Part shown: piece by piece, positions 13,335 through 25,446 of the stretch
How the letters are laid out: every line of letters starts with the position of its first letter
Numbering within the stretch: the first letter of the stretch is position 1
DNA from: Avena insularis
Lineage: Eukaryota; Streptophyta; Magnoliopsida; Poales; Poaceae
Length of the DNA: 64,000 nt
NCBI GenBank assembly: GCA_023614405.1
Contig: CM042684.1
Location: 206,714,941-206,778,940, forward strand
Direction of reading: 5' to 3'
The notes under the pieces: generated by a model
The model's database searches: none
Told to the model about the DNA's origin: nothing
The model's input: only the letters and a program-made list of their open reading frames with translations
Made by a program: the position numbers and the translations under genes

Positions 13335-13653
13335 CGATGAGGGCATCGATCTTCTAAACTGTGGGTGTATGTGAGATCCAGGCACATGGCTTAATAGGAT
13401 TGATAGGATACCCATATCAACAAGTTGCAACTTCTTTCCTGGAAGCTCATTCGAAAAGAACTCTAAGGTTAAGCGTGCTTGTCCTAGAGCAATTCTAGGA
13501 TAGGTGACCGACCGGGAAGTGGGTAACCGGGTGCGCACGAGTGAGGACAAAGTGCGCAGAAAAGACTAGTGTTGGTCTGTGGGGCCAGTCTATATATCCT
13601 ATTAAGCTGCCAGGAGTGACACCCCCGGGCCCAGGAGTGGACGGGGTGTTACA
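13335..13653 (+). mobile_element. Cassandra-like TRIM: internal end plus 3' LTR (partial)
   Basis: A sequence unlike Y follows directly after the truncated Y1 LTR. I read 13335-13369 as the last bases of an internal region ending in a purine-rich tract (AAACTGTGGGTGTA). An LTR follows at 13370-13653 (284 bp), TGTGAGATCC to GGGTGTTACA. The size and the embedded 5S rRNA-like sequence fit Cassandra TRIMs, small non-coding retrotransposons with 5S promoters in their LTRs. The rest of the element is missing on the left. The flanking GGGTGT repeats (13329-13334 and 13644-13649) would also allow a 315-bp insertion in the Y1 LTR. No matching duplication was found. Confidence 0.55.
13455..13520 (+). 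promoter_or_regulatory. 5S rRNA-derived RNA polymerase III promoter sequence
   Basis: This stretch aligns with the 3' half of plant 5S rRNA. It contains GGTTAAGCGTGCTTG (box A region), CTAGGATAGGTGACC (intermediate element and start of box C) and CCGGGAAGT (end of box C), all in order and with 5S-like spacing. Flanking sequence does not resemble the rest of a 5S gene, so this is not a functional 5S rRNA. The comparison is from memory of the 5S consensus. Confidence 0.8.
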
Positions 13654-15655
13654 GTGAGAGATCCTTGACATTGAATGTATTGCTTGCAAGGTACTTGGAG
13701 GTTGGTATGTCGATGATGTAGGCGTTGTTGTTGATTCTTTTGAGGACTTTGAAGGGACCATCTCCTCTTGGCTTGAGCTTGGAGTCACGTTCCTTGGGGA
13801 AGCGGTCTTTGCTTAGGTATATCCACACAATGTCACCTTCTTGAAAGATCATCTCCTTCTTGTCCTTGTTTAACCTTGAATCTTGGCAAAGGACTTGTTG
13901 TTCGATAGTAGCTCTTGTTTCTCCATGAAGTTTTTCATAGCTTGTGCGCGTTTCTCGACGTCCATGTTCGTTCGCTCATGGAGAGGTAGTGGTAGGATGT
14001 CGAGTGCGGAGAGGGGCTCGAAACCATAGACGATCATGAATGGACTCGTCTTGGTTGTTGAGTGCTTGGCTCGATTGTAGGCGAACTCGGTGTGTCCAAT
14101 GCATTCCTCCCAATCCTTCAGGTTTTCTTGAGTAACACACAAAGGAGAGTTCCAGGCTTCGGTTGAAAACTTCGGTTTGGCCATCAGTTTGAGGATGCGA
14201 TGCGGATGAAAAGAGGAGCTTGACACCGAGCTTGGCCATGAGGGTCTTCCATAAGTAGCTCATGAATTTGACGTCGCGGTCAGAGACGATTGTCCTTGGC
14301 ACACCGTGAAGACGGACAATTTCCCTGAAAAATAGATTTGCAACATGTGAAGCATCGTCGTTCTTATGGCACGGTATGAAGTGTGCCATTTTGGAAAAAC
14401 GATGCACAACAACAAATATAGAATCATGACCATGCTTAGATCTAGGCAATCCTAACACGAAATCCATGCTAATGTCGGACCAAGGGGTATGAGTTATAGG
14501 CAATGGCATATAAAGGCCATAAGGGTTAGCTTGAACACATGTCGTGCATCGTTGAACGTAGCGCTCCACGTCACGCTTCATCTGGGGCGAAAAGTAGTGA
14601 TTGGAGAGCATGTCCAATGTCTTGTCGCGACCAAAGTGACCCATAAGGCCTCCACCATGAGATTCTCGGAGAAGCAAAAGTTGAAGCGACGACTTCGGAA
14701 TGCATAGCTTGTTTAAAAAGAAAGCCCTTATGCAAATAGAAATCATCAACTCCTTTGTCATTGGAGCACTTTGCGCAAATTGGTTCAAAGAACGGGTCAG
14801 AAGCATACAAAGATTTTATTTCCTCAAGACCCAACACGTTGATTTCAAGTCTCGTAAGAAGGCTTCTGTGTTTGCGAGACAAAGAGTCCGCAACTACATT
14901 ATCTTTGCCCTTCTTATACTTGACAAGTACGGAAAAGACTCCATGAACTCAACCCACTTAGCGTGTCTCTTGCTCAAGTTAGCTTGGCCTTTGAGATATT
15001 TCAACGACTCGTGGTCAGAATGTATGATAAATTCCTTGGGCCAAAGGTAGTGTTGCCAAACTTGAAGGACACGAACCAAGGAAAAAAGCTCTTTGTCATA
15101 AATCGGATAGTTAAGGCGAGCACCATCAAGTTTCTCGCTATGGTAGGCTATAGGACGTCCGTTTTGCATAAGGACTCCTCCAACGCCAATACCACTAGCA
15201 TCACACTCTATCTCAAAAGTTTTTGTGAAATCCGGTAAAGCAAGAAGAGGTGCTTCGGTGAGCCTCTTTTTAAGTTCGTCAAAAGCTTTTTGTTGTGCTT
15301 TGCCCCACACGAAGGTGACATTCTTTTTGGTCAATTCATTAAGGGGACAAGCAAAGGTTGAAAAGTCTTTCACAAAGCGACAATAGAAACCGGCCAACCC
15401 ATGAAAACTTCAGAGTTCACTCACATTTGTTGGGATGGGACAATCTCGTATGTCTTTTACATTGGAAACATCAACTTCAATTCACTTCGAAGAAACGACA
15501 AATCCAAGAAAAATCAACTTGTCTTTAGCAAAAGTGCACTTGGGAAGATTAGCATAAAGCTTTTCATGTCGAAGGATTTGCAAAACTTCCTTGACATGTG
15601 TTTATATGGTCCTCAAGTGATTTTCTATAAACAAGGATATCATCGAAAGACAACA
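13654..15655 (-). pseudogene. Gypsy pol remnant: RT end, RNase H, integrase
   Basis: Reading leftward from 15655, the frame pieces give the RT active-site region (SFDDILVYRKSLEDH, the YxDD box as SFDD), then RNase H (15397-14894) with [19 protein letters not shown] and IIHSDHESL, so all three acidic positions are present. Integrase follows (14806-13976 and overlapping pieces) with the HHCC-type zinc region (ESHGGG...RCTTC), [20 protein letters not shown] and [10 protein letters not shown]. The last piece (13852-13649) is the integrase C-terminal part ending KYLASNTFNVKDLS. Frameshifts and stops make it inactive. It is closely similar to 46430-48420 on the plus strand, so it is the same family in opposite orientation. 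It is cut on the right inside RT and on the left by the TRIM end. Confidence 0.9.
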
Positions 15656-16292
15656 ACACCAATCCGGCCGGATCCACCCGGAGTGTCTGGCCTGCCCGAG
15701 AGAAGAATTGGTGCGGACAATCTATATCCCATATCGGACACTACCCGGACACCACACAGAAACTCTGAAGTTTCCGGCCAGACCGGACTGTCCGGCACAC
15801 TCCACCCGGAGTGTTCGGACCAACCAGAATGTCGGACCCGACTGGAGTGTCCGGCCCAATTACACCAGAATGTCCGGCCGCCGACCGAATCTGGTCCGAG
15901 TTAGTTTGTATCAATTTGAGTCTTACATGTTTAGTTTCAGTTTCTGGCCGCCCCAACCACCCTTATAAGCCCTAGGACAACCCATAGTTAGCGTTTAGAC
16001 CATGTTTAAATTATTTTGGAGTTGCTTCTTTCATTGAACCTCTGGAATTACTTGTGATTGATTTTACCAACTACAATTGAGTGTGATATGTTGTTCCACT
16101 AGGAATTAGTAGATTGCAAACTACCGTTTATGGTCAACGGCTACGTGAGCAAGAGCGTGGTGTTGTGAATATCCCACAGGGTTCGAGAGCTGTTGCATTG
16201 GCATCAGGGTTCGAGCGGGAGAGATCATAGCTACACGCTAGTTATCAACCATCCACCATCATCATCGACAAGTGCTTGCTGAGAAGATCGGG
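15656..16292 (+). repeat. Element X+, 5' LTR (truncated at its start)
   Basis: Dense CCGGA/TCCGG motifs (15660-15900) are followed by AT-rich sequence and an end GATCGGGCCACCCC. This matches the R/U5 ends of the other X LTRs (for example GATCGGGCCACCCTAG at 49485). The last 15-20 bases of a normal X LTR are missing. The sequence after it (TATCAAAGCTCC) looks like a worn tRNA-Met primer site, and gag codons follow at once. The left edge is abruptly joined to the minus-strand pol remnant. The middle differs strongly from the 3' LTR at 48495-49511, so pairing of the two is doubtful. Confidence 0.55.
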
Positions 16293-16392
16293 CCACCCCA
16301 TATCAAAGCTCCCCATCGTCATGAAGCTCTCCAAGATCCTCATCTTCGTCATCGACGTCATGAACATCCATGCCGACACCATGGTCACCCTG
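16293..16392 (+). pseudogene. X+ gag, N-terminal fragment
   Basis: In one frame these bases encode a His/Arg-rich run (RHEALQDPHLRHRRHEHP...). The run continues in frame, after removing the W insertion and its duplicated bases, into HDDPPPQQQDLERQ at 26355. The W insertion thus lies inside gag. No start codon is clear, since only a degenerate primer site separates it from the LTR. Confidence 0.6.
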
Positions 16393-19300
16393 TGTCACAT
16401 CCCAAAATTTTCTAACTTTGGAATGTGAAATAGATAAAATAAGTTTGGTTGATTGTTTGACTTTGTCGAAAATTCTCAAGGAAAAGAAACCTTTTGAATT
16501 TGGAAACAACTCACTTTGTTATGACCTAAGTAGCCATATAAGAAAAGAGGCGTGAATTGAGTTTTGAGTTTAGTTTTAGTATTTGTGTTAATGTTTGCAA
16601 AAATGAAAATCACGAAGCATTCATAAGCATTGCATTGCATCCAAGCAAAGTTCCCAAAAATTGAATCCAAATCCTAATATCTAAATCCGATAGTTGAATT
16701 GCTCAAATGTTCCTATACAGAATATATAGACATTTATGAAGCAACCATCTTCAAACTAGTAAAAATGATACAAATATGATACTATAATAATCTATTGAAT
16801 TTTAGAAAAATTTAGAAACAAGAATCATGTCATTTGGAGTTCGTATGCAAAAGATATAAAGAAAATACCAAAATAGAAAAATAAAAAGAAAAATAAAAAG
16901 AAAAAAACAAAACGAAATGGGCCACCTGGCCCGCCCACTCAGCCGACCGAACCAGCCAGCAGGGCACGGGAGGGATCCATCCGACCGATTGCTTTAAAAA
17001 GCGTGCAAGAATCTGTTTTCTAAACCTACCTCTATTCAAATACCTATATCTTTTTATCTACAACTCCGACTTGACTTTCGTTTGTTTCTACTTGTTGCGT
17101 ACTCCCAGGTCTATCTTCCCATCATCCTAAAAGTCTATATAATCACCCGGAATCACAGCTTTGTCACTTTTCCTTCTCGAAATCTCGAATCTACATCCTA
17201 CCGAATCGTATTTCGCTTTTGAACCCATCTAAACTTCGTCGGATGCCTTTGGCTACAACACGAAAGTTGTAGATCTCGTTGAAATATTTCAATCCCTACA
17301 AACCTCACCTCTGTTTATCCACCACAGCCGGATAATTTCACCACGCAATATTTCAGATCTGACGGTGTAATTCCAAGATTTACTCGCGCTCGTTTGTTAA
17401 AATCCAAATTCCTTTGGTGAAAAGGTAGATCCAATGATTCTCCACAACTTTTATGTGGTAAGTTTTTCAATTTGATCTACAGATTTGTCTCTCTAACATA
17501 GATCTATTTCTAATCTTTTCTGAGGCAAAATTGAGCCGATTTGGAGTAACTTATTTCGTAGCCACCGGATCTTATCCCGATGGTCCAGGTTCAATCGTCC
17601 TGGTCAGCCGCCTCGTCACCGCCACGTCATCGCCAGGTTAGCGTCTAGTCCTGGTCAGCCTGCACGGTCAACCTGTCCAATCAGCAGAATATTCCCTAGA
17701 ATATTCCATTCGAATTTAAAATTGCAGATTATATATCTAACTTGTAAAATCCATAGAAAATTCATACTACGTTCAAAAATTACAGACAATATATCAAATT
17801 GAAGATAATTTCTTGTACTTTGATAATATCTGTTTAGATCTAGGTTTTGCTGTATAGATTACTGGCGAATAATTAATTAGTATTATTGGCCTTTTAAATC
17901 ATTAAATTCATAGTAAATAATCTATAGATCTGAAAAATATGAGTAATATGTCCCTGAGTTCATAATCTTGGGTAGTTTTCAGATCTGTACTTAGTTTTGT
18001 TTGTTGTCAGTACGATCTATTCAGATTAATTAAACTCCATTAAACACTAAATAAATCCTAAAAAAGATCTATAACTCCGATTAGGGTGAATCCAATTGGT
18101 ACTGGTTCGTATTAAAGCCCTCTATCCATTACAGTTCAGATAAAAATTTAATTCGGCAACTAGTACAGAAGCTACAACAGTTATGTTAAAACCCCTTTAT
18201 TGGCAATTGAAATTGGATAACAAATACTATATTGCATTAAAACACTTCTACATGCATCATGTGATCTAGTATTGTTTAGATAACTAATTATAACCATTGT
18301 GAAATATTAAATCATCATGCATGCATTGGATCATCACTGTTTTATTGTATTGTTATATTGTTGCATGATTGCTATGTTTGAATGATATGTTGTTGTGCTT
18401 TTGCTTTTGAATGATAGATTGCGAGGAGTGTAACTACTATGATCGCAACAACTATGATTGCGAGCATTGTGATTGCAAGTCTTTTGAGTGCGACGAGTGC
18501 AACCATTATATTTGTGAGGATTATCTAATCGACTACATCTACAACAAAGGCAAGTAAATGCTATTTTGATCATGAATTGTCCTACTATTTTCCTACTGCA
18601 TGTGTAGTGTATTTCTTGTAGATGCATGAGTAGGAATTACTATCGCTATGCTATGTCCTGTGTATCTTGGTAGGAGACACTTGTAGTTGAGCCGTCGTAT
18701 GCTAGTTGTGCTTAGCCATTCTATCTAGACGAGGATGGGTCTACACCATGCTATGGTATTATGTATGTTTTGTTCAACTAAAATAACTTAATCAATGAAC
18801 TCTATGGGTGGAATTGGTAATTGCTTGGTTCGTGAATGCCGGGCCCATGTCTATGGTTTACCCGAGTAGCTCACTTGTGGATGGCCACCCAGGTTTCAGA
18901 GAAATGATTAGTGTCTTGATTTGGTAGCTTTCGTGTGCAACCATATGCCAGTGAGTTATGGGTGGCTGGATGGACTTAGTAGGTCGTGGCGACCCGAACT
19001 CTTCGTATCCAGAGATGTAGTGAATGTGATAGGTTGGTACGGTGCGTGGATGGGCTTGGGGAGCTGCTTCCCGAATTGTCTTTTCGCAGTCTTCTCCCTA
19101 TCATGACTCAATATGCGTGTCATGGTATGAACGGGTCGACCAAGTCATATGGGTAAAGTGTGCAACCCCTGTAGGGTGTAAAACTAAGTGCTTAGCCGTG
19201 TCCCCGGTAATGGACGATTGAGTTGCTGAATTATGGGTGCTATGACATGTTCTCGTTCATTCTGATTTGAGAATTACTAAAACTTGATGGGTGAACTTAA

Positions 19301-19740
19301 TGGGTTGTTGTGATCAAACTTGATTTAAAAGTAGGGTAAAACTGTTTAAGAAAATGTAAGCTAGCCAAAGCCTCCACTTAGCCAAAATAAGCATGTAGTT
19401 GCTAGGTATACTGTCTCCTTACTTAGCTCTACTTGCCATACATTCCAAGTATTGACCCTTCGGGGCTGCTACGTTTTATGTTGCAGGTTATACCGATTCT
19501 GAGTGATCGTATTAGGTCGCGAGACTCCACTCAACAATTGTTCACATGTGGCAGATTTGAAGGATGGAGACCTACCTTGTATTGTTTCCGCTGTAATATA
19601 ATGTAAATTCTGGATCATATTCGTTATATTCATGATGCACGATTATATTTGGTATCATTTTGTACTGTTTGTACTAGTGAACCGATCCAGGGATTAGCAC
19701 TATACACAGGAACTCAGCCTTATCAGGCGAGGGCGTTACA
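16393..19740 (+). repeat. W LTR, complete copy
   Basis: The LTR is 3348 bp, TGTCACATCCC to GGCGTTACA. It matches 19741-21571 plus 25447-26354 from about position 17008 on. It carries an A-rich low-complexity stretch (16857-16915), a Cys-rich micro-ORF (18411-18557) and a GCCGTGTCCCCGGTAATGGAC motif at 19195-19215 like that of Y LTRs. Its 61-codon frame at 18921-19106 is open in both copies, but the differences change amino acids, so I do not call it a gene. Confidence 0.85.
18411..18557 (+). CDS. Cys-rich micro-ORF inside the W LTR (48 residues)
   Basis: An ATG-initiated frame of 48 codons ends in TAA. It contains ten cysteines, mostly in CxxC pairs (DCEEC, CEHCDC, CDEC) and one single (YIC), and ends in DYIYNKGK. 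The pattern suggests metal binding, but I do not recognise a family. The second LTR copy (21150-21296) keeps the frame. Of the codon differences, four are synonymous, two change an amino acid (N to S, D to A), the stop changes from TAA to TAG, and the ATG becomes ACG. Three of the four synonymous changes could be CpG decay. A splice-acceptor-like TTTTGAATGATAG precedes the Cys region and a donor-like CAAGTAAAT follows, so it may be an exon rather than a stand-alone ORF. Confidence 0.4.
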   Translation: MIDCEECNYYDRNNYDCEHCDCKSFECDECNHYICEDYLIDYIYNKGK

Positions 19741-21571
19741 AGATAGAATCTATTTTTCTAAACCTACCTCTATTCAAATACCTATATCTTTTTATCTACA
19801 ACTCTGACTTGACTTCTGTTTGTTTCTACTTGTTGCCTACTCCCAGGTCTATCTTCCCATTGTCCTAAAAGTCTATATAATCATCCGGAATCACAGCTTT
19901 GTCACTTTTGTTTTTCGAAATCTCGAATCTACATCCTCCCGAGTCGTATTTCGCTTCTAAACCCATCTAAACTTCGTCGGATGCCTTTGGATACAACATG
20001 AAAGTTGTAGATCTCATAGAAATCTTTCAATCCCGACAAACCTCACCTCTGTTCATCCACCACAGCCGGATAATTTCACCATGCAATATTTCAGATCTGA
20101 CGGTGTAATTCCAAGATTTACTCGCGCTCGTTTGTTCAAATCCAAATTCCTTTGGTGAAAAGGTAGATCCAATGATTCTCCACAACTTTTATGTTGTAAG
20201 TTTTTCTATTTGATCTACGGATTTGTCTCTCTAACACAGATCTGTTTCTAATCTTTTCTGAGGCAAAATCGAGCCGATTTGGAGTAACTTATTTCCTAGC
20301 CACCGGATCTTATCCCGATGGTCCAGATTCAATCATCCCGGTCAGCTGCCTCGTCACCGCCACGTCGTCGCCAGGTCAGCGTCTAGTCCCGGTCAGCCTG
20401 CACGGTCAACCTGTCCAGTCAGCGGAATATTCCCTAGAATATTCCATTCGAATTTCAAATTACAGATTATATATCTAACTTATAAAATCCATAGAAAATT
20501 CATACTATGTTCAAAAATTACATATAATATATCAAATTGAAGATAATTTTTTGTAGTTTGATAATATCTGTTTAGATCTGGGTTTTGCTATATAGATTAC
20601 TGGCGAATAATTAATTAGTATTATTGGCCTTTTAAATCATTAAATTCATAGTAAATAATCTGCAGATCCGAAAAATATGAGTAATATGTCCCTGAGTTCA
20701 TAATCTTGCGTAGTTTTCAGATCTGTACTTAGTTTTGTTTGTTGTCAGTATGATCTGTTCAGATTGATTAAACTCCATTAAACACTAAATAAATCCTAGA
20801 AAAAGATCTATAACTCTGATTAGGGTGAATCCAATTGCTACTGGTTCGTATTAAAGCCCTCTATCCATTACAGTTCAGATACAAATTTAATTTGGCAACT
20901 AGTACAGAAGCTACAACAGTTATGTTAAAACCCCTTTATTGGCAATTGACATTGGATAACAAATACTATATTGCATTAAAACACTTCTACATGCATCATG
21001 TGATCTAGTATTGTTTAGATAACTAATTATAACCATTGTGACATATTAAATCATCATGCATGCATTGGATCATCACTGTTTTATTGTATAGTTGTATTGT
21101 TGCATGATTGCAATGTTTGAATGATATGTTGTTGTGCTTTTGCTTTTGAACGATAGATTGTGAGGAGTGTAACTACTATGATCGCAACAGCTATGCTTGC
21201 GAGCATTGTGATTGCAAGTCTTTTGAGTGTGATGAGTGTAACCATTATATTTGTGAGGATTATCTAATCGACTACATCTACAACAAAGGCAAGTAGATGC
21301 TATTTTTATCATGAATTGTCCTACTATTTTCCTACTACATGTGTAGTGTATTTCTGGTAGATGCATGTGTAGTAATTACTATCGCTATGCTATGTCATGT
21401 GTATCTTGGTACGAGCCACTTGTAGTTGAGTCGTCGTATGCTAGTTGTGCTTAGCCATGCTATCTAGACGGGGATGGGTCTACACCATGCTATGGTATTA
21501 TGTATGTTTTGTTCAACTAAAACAACTTAATCAATGAACTCTCTTGATGGAATTGGTAATTTCTTGGTTCG
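19741..21571 (+). repeat. W LTR, second copy, left part
   Basis: This begins AGATAGAATCTATTTTTC, homologous to about 17006 onward in the first copy, so the first 615 bp of the LTR and any internal domain are absent. Both parents share CAAGA at the joint. The part ends where solo LTR V is inserted (duplication GTTCG at 21567-21571). Confidence 0.85.
21150..21296 (+). pseudogene. Second copy of the Cys-rich micro-ORF (start lost)
   Basis: This is the same frame as 18411-18557 with ATG changed to ACG and a TAG stop. All ten cysteine codons are kept. The acceptor-like GATAG and donor-like CAAGTAGAT are also kept. If it is an exon, the loss of ATG would not matter; if it is a stand-alone ORF, this copy is dead. 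Confidence 0.35.
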
Positions 21572-24500
21572 TGTTAACACCCGGATTTTTAATCCCAGAT
21601 GCCCGTTATGCCATACCTCGCTATCCCAGGATTACCATTTTTGCGAGACATAACGAATTGGATATCACAGTACATCATCCATTACATACCATACATAAGG
21701 TTTTACACAAATAAGGATCTCATGATCCAGTCTTTAATACAACAAGTAGCGGAAATAAAAGGTAAGCGTAGCGGTGGGGTCCATCTTCAGGGGCACAGGC
21801 AATGCTGACGAAGGCAGATAGTCCTAGTTATCATAGCCGTCCTGCTGACCATCATCTTGATAATCTCCTTCATAGTCTGGCCATGATAATAGCCAGGGAC
21901 AAAAGCCATGAGTACTCTTTAAGTACTCGCAAACTACTACTAACAAGGAGTATAATTCTAAGTTAAAGTGCTAGAGCTAAGTTTAACTATAAAGTTAAGT
22001 TTGAAACCTAAGCTGAGCTCAGAAGCAAAGAAAGATAAAGTAAAGTTCTAAAATCACTTAAGTTGGGAAGCTATTATCATCAACACAAACCTGTTGTGGT
22101 CAAGTTAAAGATTTATCATTACTTCAAAGTATTTAGAAAACATCTGACAACGAAACAGTATGGCCATTCCAACTGTCCATAACCGCGGACGCGGCTATTC
22201 GATTAGTTTGACACTCTTCAGAGGTGGTACACTTTCACCACAAGATTCGATACATCTGTCAAGGGTAACCCGAACCATCATACTTAGTATGCATATAATC
22301 AAACATAACCTTCCCTTTACACACCCTAGTATAAGCACCTCTCCTATGAGCATGGCTTCCCAACCATGACCATCAGTCATCTTGGGCACTACATAGGTGG
22401 ACAACATTGAGAGGTAGCCTCAGCTCAAACCTCTACCATGAGGGAACTAATACTAATGCATATAAATTTCCAACTAAGCCTTACCCAATTCAGGTAATGT
22501 GGTTGCACGGTAAATTTGGAATGGTATCGCATCCGAATCCAACCATCAGTTTTATAAAAGGGTTAAGCCTCCTGCCTCAATATTTTCATCATCCTCAATC
22601 ATTTGTGTTTCTCAACACATGTCAAAACATCTCAATAGAATGACTCATCATTCCAAGGTTTTCATAATTCATTTTCACCAAGTGTTCTCATCTAAAGTGA
22701 CTCAAGTTTTTGATCTACTCTATACTACTAAGTTAAGAGTGTTCACTAAAGTGGAAGGATGGGATCAATCTCATGCCATAGAATGACATCTAAAGGTTTC
22801 TAAGTAGGTCAAGTTTTATACTGTTTATGCTACCTTCAACACAAGTAAAGATCTTTGTGTACTAAGGGGAGTAAAACTTGTGAGTAAGACTTGGGGTACT
22901 AATAGTTAAAAGGGGTGTGATCAAAGCATGCCTAAAGCATCCTTGCTCATTCATCTAGCTTAATTCTAGCTTACTAACAATAACTTGCCTTGGTTGGTGC
23001 AGGGTTGAAGTTTTCTTCTTCTTCTTCTTGGTAGAACTCCTCCTCCTCGAAGGCTTGGTCGGTACTAGCGTCTATAAATACATAGGGAGTGCACAATCAC
23101 CAAACAATACACATTTGATGATCTATTATCATCACAAACATCACAAGTTTTAATTCAATAGTTTCATCCTTTTTATTTTAGAAAAGTAATTTCTACTCAT
23201 TGAAATATTAACTAAAATTTAATATTCACCACCAAAATATGGGATCATGTGGGCACATGTCCTCACCACATATTATACCATGTGGGAATGAGATTTAAAG
23301 GTTGGCTCAATATTACTTTAGTTTAAGTTTATTATTTAATGAATTAAAGTGACTAGAAATGCCTATATAGCATTATTTTGGTACTAGTACAAAGTCACTG
23401 CATATAAAACTTAATATTATTACATATTTAGATAATATTATTACATATTTTTGAGAGTTGGAATCAACTCAAAAGTTAACTTGGTTGATTTTATAAAAAT
23501 GTTGCAAGTTGCAAAAGCTTCTGTCTTCTTATTTTTATTAGGAGAGATCTATAACTCTAATTGAATTAAATCCAACAGGCTTGGATAGATCATCTTAATA
23601 CCTTTCAGGAAAAAATTGTTTCATGCTATTTGGATTTCTAAAACTCTCTGAATTGATTTTCAAACGAGGGGACAGAAACTAGATTTTACTAAAAAGAAAA
23701 ATCCAGATTTGAATAGGTGGGCTAGCGCGGGAAAAGAAATGGGCCGGCCCAGTGGCGCTCATGCTGGGCTCACTCGGTGACAGGAGGTCGGCGTGTCAGC
23801 ACTTAAAACGTGAAACGGTACGCGCGTTGTGGGCCGTGCGATTAGAATAGGAATCTACGGCTGAGGGTCGTCGTCGACGACGAACAGGTCGCCAGCGAGC
23901 TCGAACCCTTGCGGCTTAGTGGGGGTCTACTGGGGGCGTACCAGGGCTCCAATGGGGTCGGCGAGGTGGGCACACGACATGGAAGATGACAATGAGGCGA
24001 GGCGCGGTTGCGGCAGGGCTTGGGGTGGTCGCAATCAACGGCGCCCATCTCCTCCTGCTGCGGCTGCTCCGGCTCTAATCCAAGCGAGGAAGAGCTCGCC
24101 TTGCTCCGGCTAGAGGTGGGTTAGGTTCAGAGAGGTGAGGGGAGTGGAATGGTGTGGAGAGAAGAGGTTGGGGAGGGTTCCTTTTATAGGCCCGACGGTG
24201 AGACCGAGTGGGATGGGCAGTCGACGGTGGCAACATGGCTACGGCAGGGTAGAGGCATGGCTGCGGGTGGCGATCAATGGGCGGTTCCCTGGCGGTGCTC
24301 TAGAACTTGAATGCGGCCGTAGGGGCGGTGGCCTACGGTCTGGGCGAGGTGGCGCTCTGAGAGGCAGAGGCGGAGGTGTCCACGGAGAGCGGTGGCTATG
24401 AGGCGTTGGGCGGCCAGCGGGGGTGTCTGGGGTGTTCTCCAGGTCGAGGTGAAGCGGCGGGCGCGGGCTGTGGCCAAGGGGTGGTTTGTGTGAGCGGGGA

Positions 24501-25441
24501 CAGGGCACGCTCTGGGGGCGGCACTGGCATGGTGCGGTGGCACTAGGCGCGGCTTGTCCTCGGTGGTCCACTGCACGGCTGGGCTCAGGCAAGGGACAGG
24601 GGTGGCGGTGAGGTGTGAGCTACCTCCTAGACATGGAGAGAGGTAGAGGGGCGGTCTGCTGCAGTGAGGGCAAGGGTTGGCCGGCGAGGCATGGCTCGGC
24701 ATGGCATGGCCTAGGGACTAGGGACAGGGGAGAGGGGTGTTAGGGGTTTGGTTAGATCAAGAGGGGACAGAGGTGCTAAAATAAGGTCATTTGGGGGCAA
24801 AACCCTGTAGTAAACAGTGAGCTAGGATTAGAGTAGACATTATGCATGCCAAGTTAAATGGCCGCATGAAAGAAAGTTTTGAATTTTGGTTTCAAAATTT
24901 TTGAGTGATCTCCACTGGTGATAGGTAATCTCTGGTTGCAAGGGTTTTGAAAGTGGAGCTCAAATAGATGGTTTTTGAAATAGGGGTGATCTACGCATAT
25001 GCATTAGATTCAATTTTAAACTATCATTTAAAATAGTTAACAGAATGTTTTTAGCAGATCCAAAGGTGGGCCTTGGTACCTCATTATGTGTACTAGCAAG
25101 GGGTGCAAAGATCAAGAATGTTTCTGTTAAGTTTTGAGTACTAGGAATAGCCAAAGTAGGCATGGGATTTAGATTTGCCAAAATGACCATTCCTCCTTTT
25201 TAATTCTTTTTTATTTGATTTTCATTAGGAAAAGTGTGGGAATGATGTAGATGATGTTTAAATCACCTAAGAAACATTTTACAAGCATTGGATCAATCAA
25301 TCATGGCAATTCAAACAACTCCTATTTTAAATGCACACATATATGAATGCTTTCATTTTTTAATTTGGAAAAGTTTTTTTTAACCCCATTTTTGGATGAT
25401 TTGATCCTGATAAGCTTGGATTCAAGTTTTGGGATGTTACA
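21572..25441 (-). mobile_element. Solo LTR V (Gypsy-type)
   Basis: The LTR is 3870 bp, TGTTAACACCCGG to GGGATGTTACA, flanked by GTTCG at 21567-21571 and 25442-25446. The uninterrupted site exists in the first W LTR near 18827. On the minus strand it starts TGTAACATCCCAAAAC, the usual opening of such LTRs, and the motif CCGCGTCCGCGG (22183-22194) falls toward its 3' end as in W and Y. It holds a (TTC)n run near 23013 and a GC-rich block at about 23700-24760. No internal region or partner LTR is present, so it arose by LTR-LTR recombination. Confidence 0.88.
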
Positions 25442-25446
25442 GTTCG

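Noticed and set aside
13455..13520. Possible 5S rRNA gene
   Set aside because: Only the 3' half aligns, with several changes, and it sits inside a TG...CA LTR; it is a promoter-derived piece, not a gene.
18334..18627. 97-codon minus-strand ORF, also open at 21073-21366
   Set aside because: It lies opposite the Cys-rich frame. About eight differences between copies change amino acids in this frame, while most differences in the shared part are synonymous on the plus strand, so it is a shadow.
18921..19106. 61-codon ORF open in both W LTR copies (25535-25720)
   Set aside because: All amino-acid differences seen are replacements, and the copies are too similar for openness to mean constraint.
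24135..24702. ORFs of 88-142 codons on both strands
   Set aside because: GC-rich block of solo LTR V; no motif and no second copy to support them.
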